A DNA stretch of 64,000 bases, taken from assembly GCF_007830235.1 (NCBI RefSeq), contig NZ_VLKI01000005.1, positions 275,571-339,570 on the forward strand, read 5' to 3'. The DNA is from Cytobacillus oceanisediminis. Its GTDB lineage: Bacteria; Bacillota; Bacilli; Bacillales; Cytobacillaceae. The notes under the pieces were generated by a model. It ran no database searches. It was not told the origin of the DNA and saw nothing but the letters and a program-made list of their open reading frames with translations. This document shows, in pieces, positions 9,690 through 17,696 of this stretch. Made by a program: the position numbers and the translations under genes. How positions within the stretch are numbered: position 1 is the first letter of the stretch; the number at the start of each line of letters is the position of its first letter.

Positions 9690-10080
9690 GAGGTACAACT
9701 ACCCATTTCAGGGGATTAGCGGCGAAAAGTCCTCAAGGCAAAAGAGAAAGGTAGTTAATCGGAGTGATTAACGACGAAAAGTGCTCTAGGCAAAGAGAAA
9801 AGGTAGTTAATCGGGTGATTAACGACGAAAAGTGTTTGTACTAAAGGAAAATGGTAGTAAATCCGGGGGATTCACTACGAAAATTGCTCTTGATAAGCAA
9901 AAATGGCATATTCCTCAAATTCTCCAGCACTATTCCGTCCGATTAGTTCCCATTAGAAGCCATTTCCCCAGCTTTTTCACTATTCCATCTGGTTGATTCC
10001 GGTTAAAACCAATTTGCCGAGTTCAACTGCACTTTTCCCTTCCGATTGATTCCCGTTTCTCCTTATATCTAACAACGAAA
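9690..10080 (+). repeat. ~52-bp tandem repeat array, mutL-mreBH interval
   Basis: This is a gene-free stretch. Four degenerate units carry TTAACGACGAAAAGTG-like cores at about 9723, 9775, 9826 and 9878 (spacing 52, 51, 52). A second block on the other strand has cores CACTATTCC / CACTTTTCC at 9928, 9978 and 10030 (spacing 50 and 52). The two blocks look related in opposite orientation (GAAAAGTG against CACTTTTC). No coding potential was seen. Confidence 0.8.
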
Positions 10081-10089
10081 AGTGTTCTA

Positions 10090-10122
10090 AATAAAAAAAA
10101 CACCCATTTCGCAAAATGGATG
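10090..10122 (-). terminator. terminator of mreBH
   Basis: Read on the minus strand, CATCCATTT / AAATGGGTG (10114-10122 and 10101-10109) is followed by TTTTTTTTAT. It lies 14 bases beyond the mreBH stop. Confidence 0.9.
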
Positions 10123-10135
10123 CTCTTCCTTTAAA

Positions 10136-11143
10136 TTATCTTACCAATGTATGCAGCTTATCAATATATTTTAATGCAACCCCTGTACCAACTGCTACAG
10201 ATTCAAGGGGGTTTGGAGCAAGGTGTACTGGCACGACGATTTCTTGTGATAGCCAATCCTGCATGCCATTAAGCAGAGCGCCGCCTCCGGAAAGAATAAC
10301 ACCGCGGTCAACGATGTCACCGCTCAGTTCAGCAGGACTGTCCTCTAAAGTGGCACGGATGGCTTCAAGAATATGCAGGAGAGCTTCCTTCATTGCATCG
10401 CGTACCTCATATGAAGACAATGTGATCGTTTTTGGCAAACCAGTCACAAGGTCCCGGCCGCGCACTTCCATTGTCAATTCTTCGTGGTCGACTAATGCAT
10501 AGCCAATTTCCATTTTAACTTGTTCCGCTGTTCTTTCTCCAATAAGGACATTGTATTCTTTGCGTACATGCTGAATGATGTCATCATCGAGTCTGTCGCC
10601 GCCGATGCGGATGGAGTGGCAGGCTACGACGCCGCCAAAGGAGATGATGGCTACTTCAGTTGAACCGCCGCCAATATCTACAACAACGTTTGCTACCGGC
10701 TCATCAACAGGCATGCCTGCACCGATTGCAGCTGCTACGGGTTCTTCAATAAGATGTACCTTTTTTGCCCCAGCATTTCGCACTGCGTCCTGAATCGCTC
10801 TTCTTTCTACAGAGGTAGATCCAGAAGGAGTACATACAACCACGTTAGGCTTTCTGATCGCAAATCCGACTTTTTTCGATGCTTTTCTCATTACTTGGCG
10901 AAGCATTTCTGTTGTTGTATCATAATCTGCAATAACCCCATCTTTAAGTGGACGGATTGCGACAATACGTCCTGGTGTTTTACCGATCATTTCTTTGGCT
11001 TCTTTACCAACTGCTAACACTTTTTTCGTTTCTGTGTCAATTGCAACAACAGAAGGTTCATTTAAGATAATACCCTTTGTTTTACTATAAACAAGGATAT
11101 TTGCTGTTCCTAAATCAATACCAATTTCAGATGTATTTATCAT
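10136..11143 (-). CDS. mreBH: actin-like cell-shape protein MreBH
   Basis: A 335-residue MreB-family protein. The N-terminal phosphate-1 motif is [15 protein letters not shown], phosphate-2 is [15 protein letters not shown], and the adenosine motif is [13 protein letters not shown]. The [28 protein letters not shown] start, the ~335 length and the sequence match MreBH better than MreB or Mbl as I remember them. It forms membrane-bound ATP filaments that move with the elongation machinery; in B. subtilis MreBH directs the hydrolase LytE. Start ATG 11143 follows AGGTGAATAATTC. Monocistronic, with a possible SigI-type promoter upstream. Confidence 0.93.
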   Translation of the reverse strand: MINTSEIGIDLGTANILVYSKTKGIILNEPSVVAIDTETKKVLAVGKEAKEMIGKTPGRIVAIRPLKDGVIADYDTTTEMLRQVMRKASKKVGFAIRKPNVVVCTPSGSTSVERRAIQDAVRNAGAKKVHLIEEPVAAAIGAGMPVDEPVANVVVDIGGGSTEVAIISFGGVVACHSIRIGGDRLDDDIIQHVRKEYNVLIGERTAEQVKMEIGYALVDHEELTMEVRGRDLVTGLPKTITLSSYEVRDAMKEALLHILEAIRATLEDSPAELSGDIVDRGVILSGGGALLNGMQDWLSQEIVVPVHLAPNPLESVAVGTGVALKYIDKLHTLVR

Positions 11144-11183
11144 GAATTATTCACCTATTTTCAATTTATAAAGTCACAATATA

Positions 11184-11214
11184 ACCTTCTAATAAATTAA
11201 CATGAATTTGGGGG
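11184..11214 (-). promoter_or_regulatory. possible SigI-type promoter of mreBH
   Basis: On the minus strand GGCCCCCAAA (-35-like, C-run at 11210-11214) is followed about 19 bases later by AGAAGG. SigI promoters of B. subtilis have a CCCCCA-type -35 and a CGAA-type -10, and mreBH is in the SigI regulon there. The -10 match is weak (AGAA rather than CGAA). Confidence 0.3.
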
Positions 11215-11415
11215 CCAACCTTCGTTTGTTATGGAATCGTTAAAAAAATGTAATCTTTCATGAAAATTTTAGGAAACTTGTCGAATAGGAAGGGTGAAAT
11301 CTGTTTATACTGCTTAGATGTTCTGTTTTTATCAAGAATGGTAAAATGATACCTGAAAAATTTTCCTGCATTATGGTAGGATAGTGAATAGAACGGCAGT
11401 AAAGGCAGTGAACAG

Positions 11416-12378
11416 ATGAGTGAAAAAGAAAAGCTTGTAGTGCTGATTGGCCCTACAGCAGTCGGTAAAACAAAATTAAGCATTCTTCTTGCAAAAAGGT
11501 TTAATGCTGAAATTATCAGCGGCGATTCCATGCAGATATATAAAAGTATGGATATAGGCACCGCCAAGATTACAAAAGAAGAAATGGAAGGTATTCCACA
11601 TCATCTCATTGATATCAAAAATCCGGAAGACCCTTTTTCTGCAGCAGAGTTCCAGGAGCTGGTCCGCAGAAAAATCTCTGACATCACTTCCAGAGGTAAA
11701 CTTCCGATGATCGTAGGGGGCACCGGGTTATATATTCAGTCAGTCATTTACGATTATCAATTTTCGGATGCTCCTTCAGATGACGAGTTCAGACAGAAGC
11801 TGGAGGAACGCGCGGAAGGAGAAGGAAACGAAGCGCTTTATAAAGAGCTTATGGCAATTGATCCGGAAAGCGGAAGCAAAATCCATCCCAACAATATCCG
11901 CAGGGTGATCCGGGCACTGGAAATTTATCATTGTACAGGAAAAACAATGTCGGATTATCAGGAGAACCAGAACCCTGAACTTCTTTATGACACTGCACTG
12001 ATCGGGCTAACCATGGATCGGGAAAAATTGTATGAGCGCATTAATCTGCGCGTCGACATCATGATGAAGGAAGGGCTGCTGGAAGAGGTGAAATCCCTTT
12101 ATGAACAGGGATTAAAGGATTGCCAGTCCATTCAGGCCATCGGATACAAAGAGCTGTATGAATACTTCAATAGGCGTGTTTCCCTTGAAGACGCCATAGG
12201 AAATCTGAAGCAAAATTCACGAAGATATGCAAAAAGGCAGCTAACCTGGTTTCGAAACAAGATGAATGTGGAATGGTTTGATATGTCCGATACAGCAGAC
12301 CCTCTTGAGTTTGAAAAAAAATTCGCTGAAATTTCTTCTCATATTGAAGGAAAGCTGAAAATAAAATCGAATACATAA
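11416..12378 (+). CDS. miaA: tRNA dimethylallyltransferase MiaA
   Basis: A 320-residue enzyme that transfers dimethylallyl from DMAPP to N6 of A37 in tRNAs reading UNN codons. The P-loop is LIGPTAVGKTKLS, followed by EIISGDSMQIYKSMDIGTAK (substrate-binding Asp and Gln), HHLIDI, GGTGLYIQSVIY and the C-terminal tRNA-binding segment IQAIGYKELYEY with QNSRRYAKRQLTWFR. Start ATG 11416 has only a weak Shine-Dalgarno (AAAGGCAGTGAACAG). hfq starts 27 bp downstream, probably co-transcribed as in many bacteria. Confidence 0.97.
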   Translation: MSEKEKLVVLIGPTAVGKTKLSILLAKRFNAEIISGDSMQIYKSMDIGTAKITKEEMEGIPHHLIDIKNPEDPFSAAEFQELVRRKISDITSRGKLPMIVGGTGLYIQSVIYDYQFSDAPSDDEFRQKLEERAEGEGNEALYKELMAIDPESGSKIHPNNIRRVIRALEIYHCTGKTMSDYQENQNPELLYDTALIGLTMDREKLYERINLRVDIMMKEGLLEEVKSLYEQGLKDCQSIQAIGYKELYEYFNRRVSLEDAIGNLKQNSRRYAKRQLTWFRNKMNVEWFDMSDTADPLEFEKKFAEISSHIEGKLKIKSNT

Positions 12379-12405
12379 TGATAGAGATAAAAGAGGAGGA
12401 TTATT

Positions 12406-12639
12406 ATGAAATCAGCAATCAATATTCAAGATCAGGTTCTAAACCAGCTACGCAAAGACAATACAAATTGTACCGTATTCCTATTAAATGGATTCCAAAT
12501 TAGAGGCCAAATTAAAGGCTTTGATAATTTCACCGTTTTATTTGAGTCTGAAGGCAAGCAGCAGCTTGTTTATAAGCATGCAATTTCTACATTCGTTCCA
12601 CAGCGCAATGTTCAGCTGGACTTGGATAACCAGCAATAA
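12406..12639 (+). CDS. hfq: RNA chaperone Hfq
   Basis: A 77-residue Sm-like protein. Sm1 motif: [27 protein letters not shown]; Sm2 motif: [11 protein letters not shown] (the K-H pair lining the proximal RNA pore). ATG 12406 follows AAGAGGAGG. It forms a hexameric ring that binds U-rich and A-rich RNA. It is slightly longer than B. subtilis Hfq (73). It lies in the miaA-hfq unit and ends at a strong terminator. Confidence 0.97.
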   Translation: MKSAINIQDQVLNQLRKDNTNCTVFLLNGFQIRGQIKGFDNFTVLFESEGKQQLVYKHAISTFVPQRNVQLDLDNQQ

Positions 12640-12660
12640 TATACCCCGTATCAAAAAGAA

Positions 12661-12696
12661 AGCCTGCTTCGATGGAAGCGGGCTATTTTTATTTTT
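12661..12696 (+). terminator. terminator of miaA-hfq
   Basis: AGCCTGCTTC / GAAGCGGGCT (12661-12670 and 12675-12684) with loop GATG, followed by ATTTTTATTTTT. Confidence 0.92.
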
Positions 12697-12835
12697 ACAA
12701 CTGCAGTTTAAGTCAAAAACTTTTAATGAAATGCTGATAGCTTGAATACATATAGATATGGGAATGTATAGCTGTTAAGAGGCGGACCTCTGTCCGGGCT
12801 CAAAGGCTTCATTTCACTTTATCCCGCATATTAAC

Positions 12836-13032
12836 AGGCAGTAAGTCCCCCACTTAAGTGTTTGAGGCCAAAGATAATGCTAAGTGGGGGGATCAACTGC
12901 ACATAAAAGCCCGATTAAAAGAACTCAGACTAAAGACGCCACATCCATGTGGCAACGTCTGAATGACCCGCATCCTGCGGGCCTCAACTAACCATCAGTG
13001 GGGAAAAACCTCTACTGATGGAAGTTTCACCT
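12836..13032 (+). repeat. family B palindromic repeat, copy 1 (with nested module)
   Basis: Conserved blocks shared with 31962-32105: GGCAGTAAG, CCCCCACTT with AAGTGGGGG, ATCAACTGC, AAGCCCGATT, TCAACTAAC, ATCAGTGGGG and ACTGAT with AAGTTTCAC. It folds as a first hairpin closed by GCAGT / ACTGC and a second hairpin CCATCAGT / ACTGATGG. Unlike copy 2 it carries an extra ~60 bp between GATTAAA and TCAACTAAC (the nested module). The remaining 12700-13204 holds no gene. Confidence 0.8.
12924..12982 (-). repeat. hairpin module nested in family B
   Basis: On the minus strand it reads CCCGCAGGATGCGGGTCATT, CAGACGTTGCCACATGGATG, TGGCGTCTTTAGTCTGAG. The same module (GATGCGGGTCATGCAGACG, TTGCCACAGGACGTGGCG, TTTTAGTCTGC) is found at ~16312-16371 inside family C. 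It contains the stem GCCACAT / ATGTGGC enclosed by CAGAC / GTCTG. Confidence 0.75.
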
Positions 13033-13204
13033 TATTTCTCGGGAAACCGCATGAAACGACATCCCCGTATCAATCGTTGCTGAAAAGAGCGGGAAATTGT
13101 CGTTAATTAGCCTTAAAACCGTAATCTGGCGGAAACATATAGGCTTTTTTCACAACGATTACTTCTAAGCGTATACTGTGCCTAAGAATGTGAGGTGATA
13201 GCTT

Positions 13205-14155
13205 TTGGACCAGCCGATTCGCTTGAAAAATAACGGACAAATCAGCATCGTCCTAAATTCACAGAAGCGAAAAACATACACAAAAGAACTTCCAGAATCT
13301 CAAGTGGTTCCAAAGGCCATTCCGCCTGAGCATGCAGCCCTGAAAGAAATTGAGGAAGAACTTGGTGCTCTTGTAGGAATGGAAGAGATGAAGAAGATGA
13401 TCAAGGAAATTTATGCATGGATTTATGTTAATAAAAAGAGGGAAGAAGCCGGCCTGAAAGCAGGAAAACAAGCACTCCATATGATGTTTAAAGGAAATCC
13501 GGGAACTGGGAAAACAACGGTTGCCCGATTAATAGGAAGGCTTTTTCAAAAAATGAATGTATTATCAAAAGGGCACCTGATTGAAGCCGAGCGGGCAGAT
13601 CTCGTCGGCGAATATATTGGGCATACGGCTCAAAAAACGAGGGACCTGGTGAAAAAAGCAATAGGGGGTATCCTTTTCATCGATGAAGCCTATTCTTTGG
13701 GCAGAGGCGGGGAAAAGGATTTCGGCAAGGAAGCAATCGACACACTTGTGAAACACATGGAGGACCGCCAGCATGAGTTCATCCTTATCTTAGCTGGGTA
13801 TTCAAGGGAAATGGATTATTTCCTCACTTTAAATCCAGGTCTCCACTCCCGTTTTCCGCTGGTAGTTGATTTCCCGGACTACTCAATCGAGCAACTGTTG
13901 GAAATTGGACAGAGAATGCTGAAAGAGCGGGAATATACGTTAAGCCATGAGTCTGAAAAGAAGATGAGGGAGCATTTGCATTTTGTAAAAAATACTCTAA
14001 GTCCAAACAGCTTTTCAAATGGCCGCTATATCCGCAATATCATTGAAAAATCAATTCGGGCACAGGCAATGCGCCTGCTCATGCAAAACAGCTATGACCG
14101 CCACGATTTAATGACAATCAGAAGCAATGATTTAGTGTTTGAAGAAGATGAATAA
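13205..14155 (+). CDS. spoVK: stage V sporulation protein K (AAA ATPase)
   Basis: A 316-residue AAA+ ATPase of the SpoVK/CbbX type. TTG 13205 is the start, behind GAGGTGATAGC. Walker A GNPGTGKTT is at residues 97-105, Walker B ILFIDEAY at ~156-163, sensor 1 in FILILAGYS, and the arginine-finger/Sensor 2 region follows GLHSRFPLVVDFPDYS. In B. subtilis spoVK is expressed in the mother cell and is needed for spore maturation. The position upstream of hflX-ynbB-glnR-glnA is conserved, although the nrd and cwlC genes of B. subtilis are absent here. Confidence 0.94.
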   Translation: MDQPIRLKNNGQISIVLNSQKRKTYTKELPESQVVPKAIPPEHAALKEIEEELGALVGMEEMKKMIKEIYAWIYVNKKREEAGLKAGKQALHMMFKGNPGTGKTTVARLIGRLFQKMNVLSKGHLIEAERADLVGEYIGHTAQKTRDLVKKAIGGILFIDEAYSLGRGGEKDFGKEAIDTLVKHMEDRQHEFILILAGYSREMDYFLTLNPGLHSRFPLVVDFPDYSIEQLLEIGQRMLKEREYTLSHESEKKMREHLHFVKNTLSPNSFSNGRYIRNIIEKSIRAQAMRLLMQNSYDRHDLMTIRSNDLVFEEDE

Positions 14156-14177
14156 GGGAACAAAGATCAATAAAAAG

Positions 14178-14209
14178 ACAGTGTCATACAGTGTTGACAT
14201 TGTTTTTTT
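14178..14209 (+). terminator. terminator of spoVK
   Basis: ACAGTGTCA / TGACATTGT (14178-14186 and 14194-14202) followed by seven T. Confidence 0.85.
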
Positions 14210-14219
14210 ATTGAGTTAT

Positions 14220-14237
14220 TATACCATTAGGGGTATA
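14220..14237. promoter_or_regulatory. palindromic operator, CsoR/CstR-like
   Basis: TATACCATTAGGGGTATA is a perfect TATACC / GGTATA inverted repeat with a six-base centre, 30 bp upstream of the glutaredoxin-like start. Operators of the CsoR/CstR repressor family have ATACC...GGTAT arms with a G/C-rich centre, and CstR controls persulfide-handling thiol proteins. The assignment is by similarity only. Confidence 0.45.
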
Positions 14238-14267
14238 AAAGAAGTGGTTTAGAGGAGGAATTTAATA

Positions 14268-14501
14268 ATGAACGATATTACTGTTTACACAACTAATACA
14301 TGTCCTTATTGCACAATGGTGAAAAACTTCCTGGATCAGCAAGGTTTATCTTACAAAGAGGTAAACGTCCAGCAAGACCAAAGAGCGGCGCAAAAGCTGG
14401 TTGAAACTACTGGCCAAATGGGCGTACCGCAAATCAATGTTAACGGCAAATGGGTACTTGGTTTTGACCCTAACAGCATTATGGCAAATGTAAAGCAATG
14501 A
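14268..14501 (+). CDS. glutaredoxin-like thiol-disulfide protein
   Basis: A 77-residue single-domain thioredoxin-fold protein. The redox motif is CPYC at residues 12-15; the cis-proline motif is GVPQI, followed by the glutathione-site-like GFDPNSI. ATG 14268 follows AGAGGAGG. Length and motifs match small glutaredoxin/NrdH-like proteins of bacilli; as bacilli lack glutathione, the partner is probably bacillithiol or a thioredoxin reductase (inference). It stands alone between two terminators, and the palindrome 30 bp upstream suggests thiol- or metal-responsive control. Confidence 0.9.
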   Translation: MNDITVYTTNTCPYCTMVKNFLDQQGLSYKEVNVQQDQRAAQKLVETTGQMGVPQINVNGKWVLGFDPNSIMANVKQ

Positions 14502-14510
14502 TCGAAAGAG

Positions 14511-14546
14511 AAAGGCCTGTTCACAACGTGAGCAGGCCTTTTTTGT
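14511..14546 (+). terminator. terminator of the glutaredoxin-like gene
   Basis: AAAGGCCTGTTCAC / GTGAGCAGGCCTTT (14511-14524 and 14528-14541), loop AAC, then TTTTTTG. Confidence 0.93.
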
Positions 14547-14561
14547 AGAGGTAATTGTGAA

Positions 14562-14688
14562 CTATCAGAATAAACGGTGATAACTTGCGAACAACTGGCC
14601 CGAATTTACGAATAACAGGAAATTTAGCGAACAAATAGGCCAAACTTGCGAACAACTGGATGAATCTAGCGAATCACACGGAGGTGCA
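14562..14688 (+). repeat. ~21-bp tandem repeat array
   Basis: Degenerate units built on TTGCGAACAACTGGCC have their CGA centred at 14588, 14609, 14628, 14649 and 14670 (spacing 21, 19, 21, 21), with a weaker unit near 14568. It fills the gap between a terminator and the next Shine-Dalgarno. Confidence 0.75.
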
Positions 14689-14768
14689 ATCCCCAGATCT
14701 TCCTAAAAATAAAGGAAAAAATATTCTTAAGCCGAATACATACAAAAAACAATCCAGGAGGTATCAAT

Positions 14769-15200
14769 ATGGTTCCGCAAAGAGTTAGTTTAGTAACGGT
14801 AGGCGCATTTAATTTGCCTGCATTAAGAAGCTTTTATCAAAAGCTGGGCTGGGAAGAAACAAGCATCAGTTCGGATCAGTATGCTGTCTTTAAAACAGCG
14901 GGTGTCCTGCTGTCATTATTCCCGGTTGAGGAATTGGCTAAGGATGCAGGAGTTGAAATTAAGCCTTCATCAGGTACCTACAATAATATTACGCTGGCTA
15001 TCAACGTAAATTCTCCCGAAGAAGTCGATTCCACAATGGAACTGATACGGGAAGCCGGCGGAAAAATTCTTCGTGAACCAAGTGACGCATTTTGGGGAGG
15101 GCGCACAGCTTATTTTACAGATCCGGAAAATAATTTATGGGAGCTGGCCTGGAATCCGGATTCCATTTTTGACGAACGGGGAGCAATGCTGTCTTTCTAA
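14769..15200 (+). CDS. VOC family protein
   Basis: A 143-residue single VOC (glyoxalase/bleomycin-resistance) domain. It opens with VSLVTVGAFNLPALRSFYQK-LGW, has the central ITLAINVNSPEEVD strand-helix, and closes with RTAYFTDPENNLWELAWNP, whose Glu is the usual metal-ligand position. ATG 14769 follows CCAGGAGG. Substrate unknown. Monocistronic, convergent with the TRIC-type gene and separated from it by a bidirectional terminator. Confidence 0.9.
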   Translation: MVPQRVSLVTVGAFNLPALRSFYQKLGWEETSISSDQYAVFKTAGVLLSLFPVEELAKDAGVEIKPSSGTYNNITLAINVNSPEEVDSTMELIREAGGKILREPSDAFWGGRTAYFTDPENNLWELAWNPDSIFDERGAMLSF

Positions 15201-15210
15201 AATAAAATAA

Positions 15211-15237
15211 AAAGCATCGGCGCAAAGCCGATGCTTT
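15211..15237. terminator. bidirectional terminator
   Basis: AAAGCATCGGC / GCCGATGCTTT (15211-15221 and 15227-15237) sits between two convergent genes and has A/T-rich flanks on both sides. Confidence 0.9.
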
Positions 15238-15247
15238 AATCTAATCC

Positions 15248-15853
15248 TTATCTGATTCCCAGCCTCTTAACCGGAAGCTTCCATTTATATGTGTAGGATA
15301 AAACCCTTAACGCGGTAATAATGACAAACAATGAGTATAGCTCAGCTGAAGAAACCGCAATTCCCAGCCCGATGGCTGCGCCGCAAAGGATGGCCCAGAC
15401 AGCATAAATCTCTGATTTCAGTACCAGCGGGTTTCTGCGTGCAAGCAGGTCGCGGATGATTCCGCCGCCGCTACCTGTTAGGACAGCAGCCACGATGACC
15501 GCGCTTAATGGATGGTTCATTTGAGTTGCGTACAGCGCTCCTTGAATGGCAAATGAGGATAACCCGATTGCATCAAAGAAATTGCCCCATCTTTGCCAGT
15601 GTTTAAGCAGGTTATTTGGGAAAAGCATTACTGCTGTGATGGACAAAAGAGCAATTTGAAAAAATAACCCCTGTTCCCAAAGGGCAGAGACCGGTACGCC
15701 TATTAATAAATTCCGGATGGCTCCCCCGCCGAAAGCGGTGACGATTCCGAGAATGTATATACCTAAAATATCGTATTCTTCTTCCATGGCCACGATTGCG
15801 CCGCTGACCGCGAAAGCAATGGTGCCAATCATACTTAAAACTTCCCAAGTCAT
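15248..15853 (-). CDS. trimeric intracellular cation channel (TRIC/UPF0126) family membrane protein
   Basis: A ~201-residue integral membrane protein with about seven hydrophobic segments. It shows the family hallmark repeated twice: GIYILGIVTAFGGGAIRNLL and AAVLTGSGGGIIRDLL (GGG-I-R-(N/D)-L). The bacterial TRIC proteins are homotrimeric K+/cation channels; other UPF0126 members were proposed as glycine transporters. Two in-frame ATGs exist (15859 and 15853). AGAGGAGAA lies too close to the first, so I prefer 15853. B. subtilis YvgT is the likely orthologue. Confidence 0.88.
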   Translation of the reverse strand: MTWEVLSMIGTIAFAVSGAIVAMEEEYDILGIYILGIVTAFGGGAIRNLLIGVPVSALWEQGLFFQIALLSITAVMLFPNNLLKHWQRWGNFFDAIGLSSFAIQGALYATQMNHPLSAVIVAAVLTGSGGGIIRDLLARRNPLVLKSEIYAVWAILCGAAIGLGIAVSSAELYSLFVIITALRVLSYTYKWKLPVKRLGIR

Positions 15854-16154
15854 AGCCATTTCTCCTCTTGATGAATATCTCGCACTCTATCTTATTTAAA
15901 CCCTATTAATATAGGTAAATTCTTTTCAAACAATATGATTTTAACACGGAAAATTAGAAATACAACCCTTTTGTTCTGCATGTGTAAGCTTTTTTACAAA
16001 GAAGCCCCAAAAGGCTTTAGGAAAGCCGTAAAAATTAGTATTTACAAAATTTTTTTGATATGATGTTATCAATCAGAAAGCAGAAGCACAGCTGATCGGA
16101 ACGATTGGCTTCCCGGCTTCTTTTTAATATCAAGCTTATAATTGAATTTAGATA

Positions 16155-16400
16155 ACTGTCTAGCTTCAGGCCCCGTCGGCTCGAGGTCTTTAAGCCATTC
16201 GCTCCTGAAGGCAAAGAACGCCTTCTGTCAGCGTATGTCTTAAGCTTTAGGCTCGCAGGACAAGAAAGGCTGCGTCAGCAAATTCATCGCACGACCAAAA
16301 GCGTCAGCTTTTGGGAGGATGCGGGTCATGCAGACGTTGCCACAGGACGTGGCGATTTTAGTCTGCGCTCCTCGTTGGCGGGGCGCCTTGCGCTTTTCTA
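16155..16400 (+). repeat. family C intergenic repeat (with nested module)
   Basis: It begins CTGTCTAGCTTCAGGCCCC and GGCTCGAGGTCTTTAAGCC, has CATTCGCTCCTGAAGGC and CGCCTTCTGTCAGCG, and ends GGGGCGCCTTGCGCTTTTC. I recognise these blocks as a common Bacillus intergenic repeat. In the middle (16260-16371) it contains the hairpin module also present in family B copy 1. The rest of 15900-16426 holds no gene. Confidence 0.75.
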
Positions 16401-16426
16401 ATACATGTATGAAAGAGGGATGCTGA

Positions 16427-17683
16427 TTGGAACAAAAGCCAGAATACGAAAAAGTTATTCTTGTCGGCTGCCATACAGAAGAAGATGACCAGCGCTTTGA
16501 ATATTCCATGGAAGAATTGGAGTCCTTAACGGAAACCGCCAATGGAAAAGTATTAGCTTCCATTACACAAAAAAGAGAACGGATTCATCTGTCTACATAT
16601 ATCGGCAAAGGGAAAGTGGAGGAACTGGCTGCTCTCCAGGAGGAATTGGAAGCAGATATCATCATTTTTAATGATGAGCTTTCACCAAGCCAGGTGCGAA
16701 ATCTTTCGAATGAACTGGATGCCAGAATCATTGACCGCACTCAGCTGATTTTGGATATTTTTGCACAAAGGGCACGCTCCAAAGAGGGGAAGCTGCAGGT
16801 CGAACTTGCGCAGCTCCAGTATCTCCTGCCTCGTCTGTCCGGACAGGGTATCCAGCTTTCAAGGCTTGGAGGGGGAATTGGCACAAGAGGTCCGGGTGAG
16901 ACGAAGTTGGAATCTGACCGCCGCCATATCCGCCGGCGCATTGATGATATTAAGACACAGCTAACTGTCATTGTTCAGCACCGCGACAGATACCGTGAAA
17001 GAAGGAAGAAAAATAAAGCCTTCCAAATTGCACTTGTCGGTTATACGAATGCAGGCAAATCAACCATTTTTAACAGACTTTCAGAAGCTGAGTCCTATGA
17101 GGAAAACCAGCTATTTGCGACACTTGACCCGATGACGCGCAAGCTGATTTTGCCTAGCGGGTTTATGACGCTTGTGACAGATACCGTTGGGTTTATTCAG
17201 GACCTGCCAACGACTTTGATCGCCGCCTTCCGTTCAACTCTTGAAGAGGTGAAGGAAGCGGATCTCCTTCTGCATGTCGTGGATATGTCGAATCCTGATT
17301 ATTTCCAGCATGAGCAAACGGTCAATAAACTAATAGAAGATTTGGAAAATGATAAAATACCGCAATTGACAGTATATAATAAGAGAGATTTAAGGCACCC
17401 TGATTTTGTCCCGACAGCCAAGACGGAAACCATTCAAATCAGTGCCTTTGAGGTAGAGGACCGCAATGAGTTAAAACGGAAAATTGAGCAAATGATTCTG
17501 GGTATGATGAAGCACTACCATGTCGAAGTGCCTTCAACAGAAGGGAAGCTTCTTTCCCAGCTCAAGAATGAAACCATTTTGCGCGAATTGTCGTTCCATG
17601 AGGAAAAGGAATTGTATGTTTGCAAGGGCTATTACCTCGAGGATCACCAAATATCAGGGCCTTTAACGAAATATACCGTATAG
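16427..17683 (+). CDS. hflX: ribosome-splitting GTPase HflX
   Basis: A 418-residue GTPase starting at TTG 16427 behind AGAGGGATG. The N-terminal HflX domain includes [10 protein letters not shown] and [15 protein letters not shown], then [16 protein letters not shown] and the Gly-rich linker [15 protein letters not shown]. GTPase motifs are G1 [10 protein letters not shown]3 DTVGF and G4 NKRD. HflX binds the 50S subunit and splits stalled or hibernating ribosomes during stress. ynbB starts 13 bp downstream, as in B. subtilis (ynbA-ynbB). Confidence 0.96.
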   Translation: MEQKPEYEKVILVGCHTEEDDQRFEYSMEELESLTETANGKVLASITQKRERIHLSTYIGKGKVEELAALQEELEADIIIFNDELSPSQVRNLSNELDARIIDRTQLILDIFAQRARSKEGKLQVELAQLQYLLPRLSGQGIQLSRLGGGIGTRGPGETKLESDRRHIRRRIDDIKTQLTVIVQHRDRYRERRKKNKAFQIALVGYTNAGKSTIFNRLSEAESYEENQLFATLDPMTRKLILPSGFMTLVTDTVGFIQDLPTTLIAAFRSTLEEVKEADLLLHVVDMSNPDYFQHEQTVNKLIEDLENDKIPQLTVYNKRDLRHPDFVPTAKTETIQISAFEVEDRNELKRKIEQMILGMMKHYHVEVPSTEGKLLSQLKNETILRELSFHEEKELYVCKGYYLEDHQISGPLTKYTV

Positions 17684-17696
17684 TTAGGAGAACACC

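Noticed and set aside
16080..16125. Possible small hairpin RNA upstream of the family C repeat
   Set aside because: Only a weak AGAAGC / GCTTCT pairing with a long loop; not distinguishable from chance or a terminator remnant.
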